A program made the position numbers and the translations under genes. Below, in pieces: positions 9,478 through 19,031 of a DNA stretch of 64,000 bases. The DNA comes from Aliivibrio sifiae (GTDB lineage Bacteria > Pseudomonadota > Gammaproteobacteria > Enterobacterales > Vibrionaceae). Numbering within the stretch: the first letter of the stretch is position 1; the number at the start of each line of letters is the position of its first letter. Location: positions 1,311,569 to 1,375,568 of the forward strand of contig NZ_MSCP01000002.1 of assembly GCF_002954715.1 (NCBI RefSeq). The letters run 5' to 3'. The notes under the pieces were generated by a model that was given only the letters and a program-made list of their open reading frames with translations, was not told the DNA's origin and did no database searches.

Positions 9478-9798
9478 TCAAATAATAAAGTTTTCATTTT
9501 TCAAAATATTTTCGTATTCTTTATTTAACGTTGTCTTTATTAAGTCAAAGGTCATTATTTGATGGTAATTTTCTAATCTGCTGCATATTTCATGCATTCG
9601 ATTTAACCCTCCATAACTAGATATTCCTTTAATTGCATGAATTGTATCTCTAATCTTTTCATGATCGGTAGAATCAAGTTCATTTTGGAGGCTTTCTTTG
9701 ATCATCATTTTAAAAAACAAAGCATCTGATGTGGTATTTCTTGTACTCGTACCATTCTCAAAATCAACCACATTAAACTCTTGAAGTCTCTGACTCAT
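9478..9798 (-). CDS. HPt domain phosphotransfer protein
   Basis: A small protein of 106 residues carries a histidine phosphotransfer motif, TIHAIKGISSYGG. His54 is the likely phospho-acceptor, with Lys57 and Gly58 as conserved partners. It is a stand-alone HPt. The ATG at 9798 (MSQRL) is preferred over a TTG nine bases earlier, and it overlaps the 3' end of the response-regulator gene by 26 bases. Function is likely as an intermediate that passes phosphate to or from the neighbouring receiver. No histidine kinase gene is adjacent, so the donor would be encoded elsewhere (inference). Confidence 0.8.
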   Translation of the reverse strand: MSQRLQEFNVVDFENGTSTRNTTSDALFFKMMIKESLQNELDSTDHEKIRDTIHAIKGISSYGGLNRMHEICSRLENYHQIMTFDLIKTTLNKEYENILKNENFII

Positions 9799-10921
9799 AA
9801 TTTTCAATCCATTTATTTATGTCTGCAGATGTCATTAATGGTGATAAATAATCACCTTGTAAAAACTTAAGTCCCTGCTCGATCAGCTTATCCTTTACAC
9901 CATCATTATTAACATCATAAATCACCATACCATTATCACTGATTGATAATGCATTACATATATGCAACCTACTCGATGTTGGGATATTATGATCCATAGT
10001 TACCCTAGCTAAAGGTAACTCTTTATAAGCATCCGATATATATGTTTTATTACACTGCTCACAGAAATTAATTGATACACCAATACCAATGTCTTTTAGC
10101 ATTTTCGTATTTTCAACGAGCTTAGTTCTATCATCTATCTTGTCGTGACAATCAATCACAAAAACAATTTTATTAGAAGGGATACGAAGTTTTCTATTCA
10201 AAAGATACCCTATAAATTCATCATCACAAATTATTTTTAGTGGTACTCGTAAGTTTAGTTTGAATTCATCATTCATATTATCAAAATATTCACAAACTTC
10301 ATCAAACAACATAGACACAGATAATCTCATGAAATTTAATAGTTTTTTCATATCATCAATTTTTGGCATGAATACATTCTGAGAAACAGAACTATCCTCC
10401 TTATTCTTCCATTGAATAAAGACTTCAGCTCCAATAGTGACTCTATCTTGTATGTTAACTTGGGGTTGATAATACAACTCAACTAACGAATTTTTATTAC
10501 ATCCTGTAAAACACTCTTTTTTTTCTTCTAATTCCTGTAAAGAAAAGTTCTCAATCGATTTAATAATATCTTCTGATGATATTGGTTTCCTATATGAATT
10601 AATAATATTGACACCGCTGACTTCAGCAAGATTCATTATTTTCTCAAGTATATTCATTTTAACAGAAGACACGATAACAATAGGTATGTTGTAATTATTC
10701 ATAGAAAGAACATTAATTAAATCAAATCCACTACCATCAGGCATTATTATATCTGTAATTATCCCATTGATTTTTATATTGCTTTTTATTATTTTTTCTA
10801 CATCGTAACTATTTTCTGCTTCTATAATATTGACTTCATCATTAAACCTTTTCTTTATAATGTAAGAAATTACTTTCCTTGAGAATTCGATATCATCTAC
10901 AATTATGATGTTACTTTTCAT
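9773..10921 (-). CDS. Response regulator with degenerate EAL domain
   Basis: The protein is 382 residues from MKSNIIIVDD. Its receiver domain has acidic DD9-10, phospho-acceptor Asp57 (GIITDIIMP) and Lys112. A C-terminal EAL-fold domain (about 145-375) opens with the family's LYYQPQVNI. The EAL tripeptide is replaced (GAEVFIQW, near 165-171). The metal-binding DDFGTG loop is replaced by NFCEQC, and the ELTE-type strand reads VIDCHDK. It is therefore very unlikely to hydrolyse c-di-GMP and more likely a binding or scaffold domain. The ATG at 10921 has AAGGA upstream. The frame is open further (to a TTG at 10981), but the receiver begins here. It overlaps the XRE gene by 11 bases. Confidence 0.82.
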   Translation of the reverse strand: MKSNIIIVDDIEFSRKVISYIIKKRFNDEVNIIEAENSYDVEKIIKSNIKINGIITDIIMPDGSGFDLINVLSMNNYNIPIVIVSSVKMNILEKIMNLAEVSGVNIINSYRKPISSEDIIKSIENFSLQELEEKKECFTGCNKNSLVELYYQPQVNIQDRVTIGAEVFIQWKNKEDSSVSQNVFMPKIDDMKKLLNFMRLSVSMLFDEVCEYFDNMNDEFKLNLRVPLKIICDDEFIGYLLNRKLRIPSNKIVFVIDCHDKIDDRTKLVENTKMLKDIGIGVSINFCEQCNKTYISDAYKELPLARVTMDHNIPTSSRLHICNALSISDNGMVIYDVNNDGVKDKLIEQGLKFLQGDYLSPLMTSADINKWIENYESETSRV

Positions 10922-11801
10922 ATTCTTTCCTTCTAAATCCGACAAGAAAATACAATGCCTCTCTAGAACTGTTGATATCAAACTTCGTTAATTCAGAAAT
11001 TTTCAAATTTTTTCCATCATAAGACTCATTATATTTAACTTTAGATTTAAGCTTTAGAAAAAGCTTATGTATGTTTTTTTCAAATGACGACATATACAAT
11101 TTAGATTCAATGTTTGGAATATCTAAGAATTTATTTAAAATATTCCCAAGAATGAATCTCAAGGTGGTAAGTGTTGAAGCATGAAATGAAATCACAAATG
11201 GATGACTTCCTGAATATGACTCTATTTTTGATAGTTCAATAGTGTCACCTACAATGTCTTTTATGAAGTCAGGTTCGATATAAAGAGTGATTGAATGAGC
11301 AATTATCCTTTGGTTGTATTTACAAATAATTATTTCTGCATTGAATTTTTCGATGAGCATTTTAATGACGTGATCTTTCTTGCCTGATTGTAATGAATCA
11401 AGAATTCTCTTTACATAAACATCATTATTTTCAATCAATTCCACTTCATTGACAAAATCAATCACCTCATCAATATTAGTACGGTTAAGGTAATAAGAAT
11501 AAAAATCATTTACAGATTCCGTATAGTAATCACTAATAAAGTAATCTTCGGCATCTATCTTCGGTAACTCTATATCAAGTTTTATAATCTCATCAATGGG
11601 ATCGACGCCAAGCAATCGATATATCTCAATTTGTTTTCTAAATGGGGGAATTGTTATCCCTCTCTCCCATCGGCTAAAAGTAACATTATCTAATTTCTTC
11701 AGATTAGATGAATTATTACTCAATAAATCGACCATGAACTCTTGAGTAATACCACTTTTCAATCTATATTTTTTTAAAATTTGCTCAAATAAATTCTTCA
11801 T
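10911..11801 (-). CDS. XRE-type helix-turn-helix regulator with unknown C-terminal domain
   Basis: The 296-residue protein has an N-terminal HTH of the Cro/CI type (about residues 7-68, including GITQEFMVDLL and the FSRWERGITIP recognition end). A 220-residue helical domain that I do not recognise follows. No membrane segment or ligand domain can be named. It is first in the operon with the RR-EAL and HPt genes, so it may be the output or the autoregulator of that signalling unit. AT-rich codon use stands out from the neighbouring housekeeping genes, hinting at acquisition (impression only). Confidence 0.7.
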   Translation of the reverse strand: MKNLFEQILKKYRLKSGITQEFMVDLLSNNSSNLKKLDNVTFSRWERGITIPPFRKQIEIYRLLGVDPIDEIIKLDIELPKIDAEDYFISDYYTESVNDFYSYYLNRTNIDEVIDFVNEVELIENNDVYVKRILDSLQSGKKDHVIKMLIEKFNAEIIICKYNQRIIAHSITLYIEPDFIKDIVGDTIELSKIESYSGSHPFVISFHASTLTTLRFILGNILNKFLDIPNIESKLYMSSFEKNIHKLFLKLKSKVKYNESYDGKNLKISELTKFDINSSREALYFLVGFRRKEYEK

Positions 11802-12159
11802 ACAAATGAACTAATCCTCTACCTAGCTTAAGGGTAATACTTTATATTTTTAACACACATAGCATTTGAAAATTTAATATAAATTAAAATGCCTAGATTA
11901 AAATTATTCTATAGAAGTTCATATGAAAGTTAAATAACATTATTGATATAATTAACTGTTAAATATGAGATTTTAAGTATGAACCAATGATTTCATAACA
12001 TGAATATAAATTTAAGATATCAAAATTATTCTAAATTAGATTCAACATAGAAAGAATTGTTTTATTAAAATATAAAAAATCAATGGGGCAGATCTCAATT
12101 TAAAGTTTAAACGGTCTTTTTTTTGAGACGGAATTTTGAAGGGGATCTTTAATAATTTG
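11802..12159. other. Intergenic AT-rich stretch with no gene seen
   Basis: About 360 bases lie between the XRE gene start and the ynjB-like terminator. It should hold the promoter of the XRE-RR-HPt unit near 11810-11900. No ORF of credible quality, no clear inverted repeat and no tRNA were found. Confidence 0.5.
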
Positions 12160-12210
12160 AAAAAAAGAGCAAGCAATATTGATATTACGCCTGTATATTG
12201 CTCGCTCTTT
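12160..12210 (-). terminator. Rho-independent terminator after the YnjB-like gene
   Basis: An imperfect 16-base stem (12164-12179 with 12195-12210, one A/C mismatch at 12171/12203) is followed on the minus strand by a T tract (A run at 12160-12165). It lies 15 bases after the ynjB-like stop codon. Confidence 0.8.
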
Positions 12211-12225
12211 CATTTAAGTTTTATA

Positions 12226-13368
12226 TTATTTTCCGTAACGGACTAACCATTCTTTTTCTAACGCTAACTGCCAACTTGGATGTGGTTCAGCTAATGATTT
12301 AAACAATTTGGTCTTTTTTGCTGAGCCCGTTAGGTATTGTGATTGTAAGACAGATGGATCGCCCCAAACACTTAAATCCCCTTTACGAGATTGTGCTTCA
12401 GGGCTCAGTAAAAAATTAATCGCTACTTGAGCGCCCTCTTTTGCTGATGCATTCCAAGGAATAGCTAAAAAATGGATATTTGATAGTGCGCCCGCTTCCA
12501 TAGCATAAGCTTCTGTGCTGTCGGCTAGCTTACCACTTGCTTGTGCTGAGAATACTTCATTTGGATTAAACGTAACCGCAAGATCAATTTGATCGTCATC
12601 TAATAGCTGCAGTGATTGTGCTGTACCTGATGGGAACTGCTTTCCTTTACGCCATGCGTTTTGATGAAGCTCGTCCAGATACATCCATAATGGTTGTGTG
12701 ATTCCAGCAAAATTTGCTTGCTCCACAGGCTTCATTAATTGCGGATTATTATTTGTCAGTTCAATCAATAGTGCTTTTAAGAAACTCGTTCCATGAAACT
12801 CAGGTGGTTTTGGGTAAGTAATTCGATTTGGGAAAGCCTTACTGTAACTAAGTAATTCAGCAAAAGATTGTGGCGGATTACTTAAGGTTTGTCTGTCATG
12901 AATAAACACAAGTTGACCAACGCCCCACGGGGCTTCCAAACCTAATGTAGGTTCAGAAAAATCACTGTCTACGGGTAAGGTTTTATTTACATATTCCCAA
13001 CTTGGTAAGTCTTTAGTAAATGGGCCAAACAATAATTTATTATTCTTCATAGATTTAAAGTTTTCACCATTAATCCAAACCATATCAACGCTTCCACCCT
13101 CGTTTTTACCTGCTGTTTTTTCTGCAATCAAACGAGATGTGCTTTCTGCAATATCAGCAACCTTCACATGCTTTAAAGTAACGCCATACTGACGTTGTAG
13201 CTCTTTATCCGCCCAACGAAGATAATTATTTATCTCTTGGCTTCCTCCCCAAGCATGAAAATAGACAGTTTGCCCTTTCGCTTTTTGTTCTATATCTTTC
13301 CATGTATCAGCAGCATTAACACCAAAAGAAAGAATTACACTATTGAGCAATAATAACCACTTTTTCAT
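12226..13368 (-). CDS. YnjB-like ABC transporter substrate-binding protein (orphan)
   Basis: The 380-residue periplasmic protein has a signal peptide (cleavage near VNA-AD) and a solute-binding fold. Remembered E. coli YnjB has very similar blocks: YFHAWGGSQEINNYLRW, VDMVWINGENF, WGDPSVL, and the C-terminal EKEWLVRYGK. YnjB belongs to the extracellular solute-binding protein family 1. Its substrate is not established. In E. coli it is followed by permease genes ynjC and ynjD; here no permease or ATPase gene is adjacent. An AAGGA ribosome site precedes the ATG. The divergent LysR gene is a plausible regulator. Confidence 0.78.
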   Translation of the reverse strand: MKKWLLLLNSVILSFGVNAADTWKDIEQKAKGQTVYFHAWGGSQEINNYLRWADKELQRQYGVTLKHVKVADIAESTSRLIAEKTAGKNEGGSVDMVWINGENFKSMKNNKLLFGPFTKDLPSWEYVNKTLPVDSDFSEPTLGLEAPWGVGQLVFIHDRQTLSNPPQSFAELLSYSKAFPNRITYPKPPEFHGTSFLKALLIELTNNNPQLMKPVEQANFAGITQPLWMYLDELHQNAWRKGKQFPSGTAQSLQLLDDDQIDLAVTFNPNEVFSAQASGKLADSTEAYAMEAGALSNIHFLAIPWNASAKEGAQVAINFLLSPEAQSRKGDLSVWGDPSVLQSQYLTGSAKKTKLFKSLAEPHPSWQLALEKEWLVRYGK

Positions 13369-13497
13369 CTTTTTTTCCTTTATCCATTAAAGAGTATTTT
13401 TATTATGTTCGTCCCGATTATAGTGTATAACTAATGATTATTCAGAGCTTTGTGGTTATATTTAATAATCAAAACATCAATACGAAGATGGGTATAA

Positions 13498-14397
13498 ATG
13501 CATAATAAAGATCTTAATTTACTCAGATTACTTATCATTCTTAATGAAGAAAGACAGACCGTTTTAGCGGCAAAAAGAATGAATTTAAGTCAACCAACTA
13601 TCAGTATTATGTTAAAAAAACTGCGTGACCAATTTGATGATCCCTTATTCATTAGAGATAAGAATAATCTAGTTCCTACCATCAAGTGTTTGGATATTTT
13701 ATCCACACTACCTAATCTGCTAACTCAGCTTGATAAACTATACAGTGACAATACTGAATGGGATATCTCTCAACTTAATGGTGAATTACATTTACTGATA
13801 TCTCCTCCATTGATATCCACTCTTGGCGCTCAGTTAATAAAGAAACTGACATTGTTAGCCCCTGCTCTCACGGTTCAATGCTCGCATTGGGACATCAATA
13901 CACCACAAAAATTGGAAACGAACCCTCATCAACATTTTGGTATTACTTATTTACCAATGGAAACCAATAAAACATTGATGGAGCAAGAAGTGGGAGCCGA
14001 TGAATTTGCTTTTGTGGTTCATAATGATCACCCAATAACTGAAATCACTATTGAAGAAGTTCTCGTTTATCCCGTCGCTATCTGCCTGATCCCTGGAGTT
14101 ACCGGTCCTTCTAAAGCTGAACAGTTGATCCGCAGTTTTAAATTAAAGAAAAACATTAGTCTTAGAACCAGTGATATTACGCTAATGACAACCTTGATGG
14201 CTGAAAGTAAATACATTGGTATTATGCCGCGCTCTTTAGAAGAATCTATTGGTGAGAAATTTCGTTTTTTATCCATTCCTCATTCACTTGTTCCTAAAGG
14301 TTATCAACGTAAAATTGCCTTTTTTAGCCACCAAACCAACAGAAAACAGCCTCTGACTGAGTGGCTTTTGACTGAAACCAAACGTTTTCTCTCTTAA
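13498..14397 (+). CDS. LysR family transcriptional regulator
   Basis: The 299-residue protein has the LysR winged HTH at the N-terminus (residues 6-65; LAAKRMNLSQPTISIMLKKL). The substrate-binding domain (about 92-295) is of the type shared with NodD/SyrM-like regulators. It sits head to head with the YnjB-like gene, with 129 bases between, and upstream of the DUF1254-sulfatase unit. It could control either. The inducer is unknown. The ATG at 13498 is followed by MHNKDLNLLRLL, a usual LysR opening. Confidence 0.85.
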   Translation: MHNKDLNLLRLLIILNEERQTVLAAKRMNLSQPTISIMLKKLRDQFDDPLFIRDKNNLVPTIKCLDILSTLPNLLTQLDKLYSDNTEWDISQLNGELHLLISPPLISTLGAQLIKKLTLLAPALTVQCSHWDINTPQKLETNPHQHFGITYLPMETNKTLMEQEVGADEFAFVVHNDHPITEITIEEVLVYPVAICLIPGVTGPSKAEQLIRSFKLKKNISLRTSDITLMTTLMAESKYIGIMPRSLEESIGEKFRFLSIPHSLVPKGYQRKIAFFSHQTNRKQPLTEWLLTETKRFLS

Positions 14398-14428
14398 TCT
14401 TAACTATTCATTTTTCAAATCTAAAAAC

Positions 14429-14457
14429 ACTCTCTATTAAAAATAGTAATAGAGAGT
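14429..14457 (+). terminator. Possible terminator hairpin after the LysR gene
   Basis: A perfect ten-base stem (ACTCTCTATT at 14429-14438 with AATAGAGAGT at 14448-14457) has a nine-base loop. No T tract follows at once (a T run appears about ten bases later), so it is a weak or rho-assisted terminator or a leader structure for the DUF1254 gene. Confidence 0.4.
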
Positions 14458-14517
14458 ATAGGAACAATTTTTTAGTAAAAAACGTAAGATGACTCTATAT
14501 ATTGAGAGGAGTCGCTA

Positions 14518-15957
14518 ATGTTTAAAAAACAGTTCACCGCTACTATTATCGCCACTATTTTAATGAGTTCTTTGAGTATTAATGCTCAAGAAGTAAAATC
14601 AACAACACTGAGTCCTGCCGCTCAAATCCATCAAAATCAAGCCTCAACATGGCTAAATCAAGAAAGCTATATTTTGGCGACTAATGCCTATTTATGGGGT
14701 TCAACTTTAGTTCGTATGGAGCAGGTTGCTCGCCAATATACGGATATGTCTCAGCCACAAAATGACACGAGTTATCGTGCGCCTTTAAATCATTTTGGTC
14801 ATGCTCGTCGCCTACCAACAGATCAAGACACTGACATGCCGACCGCCAATCGAGACACCTTATATTCAAGTGCCGTTGTTGATGTGTCTAAAGAACCTAT
14901 GATCTTATCGACACCTACTGTTAATAATCGCTACTTTGTAATTAATATGTTCGATATGTGGCATAACCTCTTCAAGTATGTCGGCACACGCACTACAGGC
15001 GACAATGCACAAGAAATTATGATTGTTCCTCCTCATTGGCAAGGGAATATTCCAAAAGGCATGGCAGTAGTTGAAGCTCCAACGACCAAGGTATGGTTAT
15101 GGGGTAGAACTCAAGTCTTTGGTGAGAAAGATTACCCAACAGTTCATACCATACAAGATCAATATAAATTAACCCCATTAAGTCAATACCTCTCTCAAGA
15201 TGCATCTGATTTTATTTCACCCACATTATCACCAAGAGCAGGAAAACCGGATGACCCACTACGTTTTTACGAAGAGCTCGGCACATATTTAACAGCAAAC
15301 CCTATTCCTGAACGTCAGCAAGCATTGCTTGGTCAATTTAATAAGATTGGGTTAAGTAAAGATGGATTTGATCGTTCCAAATTAACGCCATCAATGAAAA
15401 TTCAGCTTGAAAAAGCAGTGAAAGATGGCCAACAAATTGTAGCAAATCAAACATCTAACCCTGTCACAATGAAAATGAAAGATGGGTGGTATTACTCTTT
15501 TGTTTTGGACCAATTTGGTGACGACAATGCATTACGTTCACTCATTTCTCATCCTTATCTTGGAGGGCAAGGCGCAAAAGAAGCCATGTACCCAATTACC
15601 TATACTGATGCCAAAGGCCAACTATTATCGGGTAATACCCAATACACGATGCATTTTAAAGATAAGCCACCAGTGGGTTCCTTTTGGTCAGTTACGGTTT
15701 ATGACGCAAAAACAAAAATGTTAATTAGCAATGATATCCGTCGTTTCAATATTAATGATCAAACGCCGATTCAGAAAAATAAAGACGGCTCTTTTGATTT
15801 AGTTCTGTCCCATAAAAAACCAACCGACAGTAAGCAACTCGCCAATTGGTTGCCAACTGCTGAAGGTAACTTTTATGCCATTACTCGTTTGTACATCCCA
15901 TCCCAAGATATCTTAGATATGAAATGGACAGTACCACCGATTAACCCAATCAAATAA
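14518..15957 (+). CDS. DUF1254/DUF1214 domain periplasmic protein, copy 1
   Basis: The 479-residue protein has a signal peptide (cleavage near INAQ-E), then a DUF1254 domain (about residues 60-190; NRDTLYSSAVVDV, RYFVINMFDMWHN). The C-terminal DUF1214 domain (about 355-460) includes FWSVTVYDAKTKMLISN. The biochemical function of these domains is not established. It has AGGAG six bases before ATG and is followed after 49 bases by the sulfatase gene, most likely one operon. A second, related protein of the same domain order lies at 22888-24285. The link to sulfatase is contextual inference. Confidence 0.8.
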   Translation: MFKKQFTATIIATILMSSLSINAQEVKSTTLSPAAQIHQNQASTWLNQESYILATNAYLWGSTLVRMEQVARQYTDMSQPQNDTSYRAPLNHFGHARRLPTDQDTDMPTANRDTLYSSAVVDVSKEPMILSTPTVNNRYFVINMFDMWHNLFKYVGTRTTGDNAQEIMIVPPHWQGNIPKGMAVVEAPTTKVWLWGRTQVFGEKDYPTVHTIQDQYKLTPLSQYLSQDASDFISPTLSPRAGKPDDPLRFYEELGTYLTANPIPERQQALLGQFNKIGLSKDGFDRSKLTPSMKIQLEKAVKDGQQIVANQTSNPVTMKMKDGWYYSFVLDQFGDDNALRSLISHPYLGGQGAKEAMYPITYTDAKGQLLSGNTQYTMHFKDKPPVGSFWSVTVYDAKTKMLISNDIRRFNINDQTPIQKNKDGSFDLVLSHKKPTDSKQLANWLPTAEGNFYAITRLYIPSQDILDMKWTVPPINPIK

Positions 15958-16006
15958 ATGCTAAATCTAGCTCGAAACCTCTATTTTTATTCATAGGTAC
16001 TTTAAT

Positions 16007-17545
16007 ATGAAAACCAAAACCATAGCTAAAACAGCGATTGCACTGGCTGTCACCTCTTTTGGTGCACATGCAGCTCAAACGCAACCTAACATTGTTACTA
16101 TCATGATTGATGATGTTAGCCCAATGGATATTTCTGCCTATCACCGTGGTCTGGGCGCAATTGAAACACCAAACATTGACCGTATAGCAAAACGCGGCAT
16201 GATGGTAAGTGATTACTACGCTCAAGGCAGCTCAACCGCTGGACGAAGCGCTTTTATTACCGGTCAATATCCATTTAGAACTGGCTTAACAACAGTTGGT
16301 CAACCTGGTTCTAATATTGGTCTACAAAAAGAAGACCCTACTTTAGCTGATATGTTGAAAGCCAAAGGCTACGACACGATTCATGTTGGTAAAAGTCACC
16401 TAGGGGATCGCAATAAATTCTTACCTACCGTACATGGATTTGATGAATTCTACGGCTTCTTATACCACCTAAATGTAATGGAAATGCCTGAGCAACCAAA
16501 CTTCCCGAAAGATCCTAATTTTGTTGGCCGCCCACGTAACATGATCCACAGTTTTGCAACCAATAAATATGATAAAACTGAACAGCCTCGTTGGGGCGAA
16601 ATAGGTAAACAGCGCATAGAAGATAAAGGGCCTCTAGGGTCTGAGCGCATGAAAGTCATTGATGATGAGTTTGTGCAATTCTCTACCGATTGGTTAGACA
16701 AACATGAAGCCAATACACCTGATAAGCCTTTCTTTATGTGGTTTAACCCATCACGTATGCATCAGCAAATACATGTAAAAGACGAGTACTTAGGCGCAAG
16801 CGGTCACACTGAATATTTTGATGCACTAAAAGAATTAGATGATCAAATCGGTGTTCTATTAAACAAATTAGATGATCTTGGTGAGACTGATAATACCATC
16901 ATCATGTTTACTGCCGATAACGGTATTAACCTTGATCACTGGCCAATGGCTGGCACGGCTTCGTTCCGTGGACAAAAAGGCACAACATGGGATGGTGCAT
17001 TCCGAGTTCCTATGTTAATTAGCTGGCCTGGACATATCCCTGAAGGAGAATATACCAGCGGCTTTATGACTTCTGAAGATTGGGTTCCAACTCTAATGGC
17101 AGCAGCTACGGGTGATACTACCGTTAAGCAAGATCTTCTTAAAGGCAAGAAAATTGGTGATACTAAATATAAAGTTCATCTCGATGGTTATAACCAAATG
17201 GATATGCTAACCAATAAAGGCCCAAGTAAACGTAATGAATTTTTCTATTACAACGAGCAAGATTTAAACGCTGTTCGCGTGGGTGATTGGAAAGTACACC
17301 TGAAGACCAAAACAGAATGGACTGAACCAGCAAAAGCATGGCCTTTAGGTATTATCCTTGATATTAAAGCCGATCCTTATGAGCGCAGTGTTGATACGAA
17401 TGGTTGGTTCTTGTGGATGAAAGAGCGTTCTTGGATTGTCCCAACATTACAAAAATCAATTGTAGAATATAAAAAGTCTCTAAAGACCTTTCCACCACGC
17501 CAGAAATCCGGTGGAATTGGTATGTCAGATACGTCGGTAAAATAA
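16007..17545 (+). CDS. Serine-type sulfatase (arylsulfatase family)
   Basis: The 512-residue periplasmic protein (signal peptide to about residue 22) has a sulfatase fold. Metal-binding Asp35 and Asp36 sit in IMIDDV. The active-site motif is Ser76-Thr-Ala-Gly-Arg80, followed by ITGQYPFRTG. A second metal site, FTADNGIN, is near 306-312. Sulfatases need a formylglycine made from Cys or Ser. Here the residue is Ser and the Pro position is Ala, which fits anaerobic (anSME-dependent) serine-type maturation. The substrate cannot be read; it may be a sulfate ester of a carbohydrate, phenol, steroid or lipid. The partner maturase lies at 24452-25618. Confidence 0.88.
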   Translation: MKTKTIAKTAIALAVTSFGAHAAQTQPNIVTIMIDDVSPMDISAYHRGLGAIETPNIDRIAKRGMMVSDYYAQGSSTAGRSAFITGQYPFRTGLTTVGQPGSNIGLQKEDPTLADMLKAKGYDTIHVGKSHLGDRNKFLPTVHGFDEFYGFLYHLNVMEMPEQPNFPKDPNFVGRPRNMIHSFATNKYDKTEQPRWGEIGKQRIEDKGPLGSERMKVIDDEFVQFSTDWLDKHEANTPDKPFFMWFNPSRMHQQIHVKDEYLGASGHTEYFDALKELDDQIGVLLNKLDDLGETDNTIIMFTADNGINLDHWPMAGTASFRGQKGTTWDGAFRVPMLISWPGHIPEGEYTSGFMTSEDWVPTLMAAATGDTTVKQDLLKGKKIGDTKYKVHLDGYNQMDMLTNKGPSKRNEFFYYNEQDLNAVRVGDWKVHLKTKTEWTEPAKAWPLGIILDIKADPYERSVDTNGWFLWMKERSWIVPTLQKSIVEYKKSLKTFPPRQKSGGIGMSDTSVK

Positions 17546-17579
17546 TAATTACCTGACAGTGACTCCATAAGAAAAAAAT

Positions 17580-17608
17580 AAAAAGAGGAGCATGCAACTC
17601 CTCTTTTT
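17580..17608. terminator. Bidirectional terminator between sulfatase and kinase genes
   Basis: A perfect 11-base stem (AAAAAGAGGAG at 17580-17590 with CTCCTCTTTTT at 17598-17608) has a seven-base loop. It has an A tract on one side and a T tract on the other, so it serves both convergent genes. Confidence 0.88.
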
Positions 17609-17612
17609 ATTT

Positions 17613-19031
17613 TTATAACCCAATAACCACACTAAACGTAATCACTTGTTCATCGTTATAATCTACAGATAAATCATAGCCATTTAGTTGTGCAACATTC
17701 TTTACTATCGACAATCCTAAACCATGTCTTTCTGTATGAGTTCGCGAGCTATCTACCTGATAAAGCGGCTTAAATAAGTTGTCTATATTCTCTTGAGTTA
17801 ACTTATTTGATGTCGTATTTTTAATAGCTAAAATTACGTTATCTTTATCATCGTTAGCCATAGATGCCACGATTTTCGTATCCTCTACACCATAAAATAA
17901 TGCGTTATCCAATAGATTTTTCACTATCGTTTCGATACTAAACTTATCGACATAAATGATTGGTGATGCTAAAGAAGAAACAAATACAACTCTATTATCT
18001 ATATCCGAATACTTAAATTTTAGCTCTGAACTGATCTCTTCCGCTAACGTTCTAATATCGACTTCTTGCTTTTCAATATAATAATGTCCCGATGTACTTT
18101 GATTCAATGCCATCAACTTATTGACGATATTTTTCATATTATGCGCAATGGATAAGACATCTTCCTTATAAGTTTCTGAAATACGAATATCATCAGGAAA
18201 ACGAATATTCATCTCACTCAAGCTGATGATCTCAGCAATTGGCGTTTTAAGCTCATGAGCGATATCAGAAGAAAGACGCTTCTCATTCGCAACATTTTGA
18301 ATATTTAACTCAATGTATCGATTTAACTCTTTTCTAATTGGCGCTATTTCTCTACTCTCTTTCGGATTTATCTTTATCTGTTGTGCATGAGCGTCTAGTT
18401 CTGAAATCTCTTTATTTAATAAATAAAGTGAATCTAGTTCTTTATCGACAACTTTAATTACAACAAATCTCACCCCGAAAATTGCCGTTATAAACACAAA
18501 TAACAACGATAAATCAGCAATCAATAATATGTTACTGACTCTTTGATTTGAGATAGCTAACGTCAGGTACATAGTGTCGATATAGGTTACATCAGCTGGA
18601 TTAACATCTGATGACAATTGAGGCTGAAAACGAGCAGAAATGGCCTTTCCCATGCTGCCATCAGGCAATCTAATCTTAAAAATACGGCTACCATGCGTAG
18701 GAACGTCTTTGTATTTCAAATCAACATCATCAAAATAAGCAAGTGATTGAGACTTCGCGAAAGTCTCTTCCTCTAACCAAATCTGAAAATATTGAGCATT
18801 ATCTTTACGCTCAAATTGGGGCATAAAACCAGTATGATATTCAAATTCAATTTCATCACTTTCGACTTCAACCAGTGATTTTAAATAGTTTGATTTTTCA
18901 ACTAACGCATCATCGAATTGCTGATCAACCCAAGCATCAAGAATGAAATCCAACGATAAGAAAACCACCAATAAAATTACGCCAATAATCACGGTTAATG
19001 CATTAACTAATCTGTTTTTTATTGAGTACAT
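17613..19031 (-). CDS. OmpR-partner sensor histidine kinase
   Basis: The 472-residue inner-membrane kinase has transmembrane helices at about 11-28 and 168-190 enclosing a periplasmic sensor of roughly 140 residues. HisKA follows, with His259 in SDIAHELKTP, then HATPase_c. The latter has its N box near DNALFYG and its G box near HGLGLSIVKN. No classical HAMP signature is obvious. It overlaps the upstream response-regulator gene by 13 bases. Position beside an eptA-like gene suggests a PmrB/QseC-like role in envelope stress, but the sensor ligand is unknown. Confidence 0.85.
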   Translation of the reverse strand: MYSIKNRLVNALTVIIGVILLVVFLSLDFILDAWVDQQFDDALVEKSNYLKSLVEVESDEIEFEYHTGFMPQFERKDNAQYFQIWLEEETFAKSQSLAYFDDVDLKYKDVPTHGSRIFKIRLPDGSMGKAISARFQPQLSSDVNPADVTYIDTMYLTLAISNQRVSNILLIADLSLLFVFITAIFGVRFVVIKVVDKELDSLYLLNKEISELDAHAQQIKINPKESREIAPIRKELNRYIELNIQNVANEKRLSSDIAHELKTPIAEIISLSEMNIRFPDDIRISETYKEDVLSIAHNMKNIVNKLMALNQSTSGHYYIEKQEVDIRTLAEEISSELKFKYSDIDNRVVFVSSLASPIIYVDKFSIETIVKNLLDNALFYGVEDTKIVASMANDDKDNVILAIKNTTSNKLTQENIDNLFKPLYQVDSSRTHTERHGLGLSIVKNVAQLNGYDLSVDYNDEQVITFSVVIGL

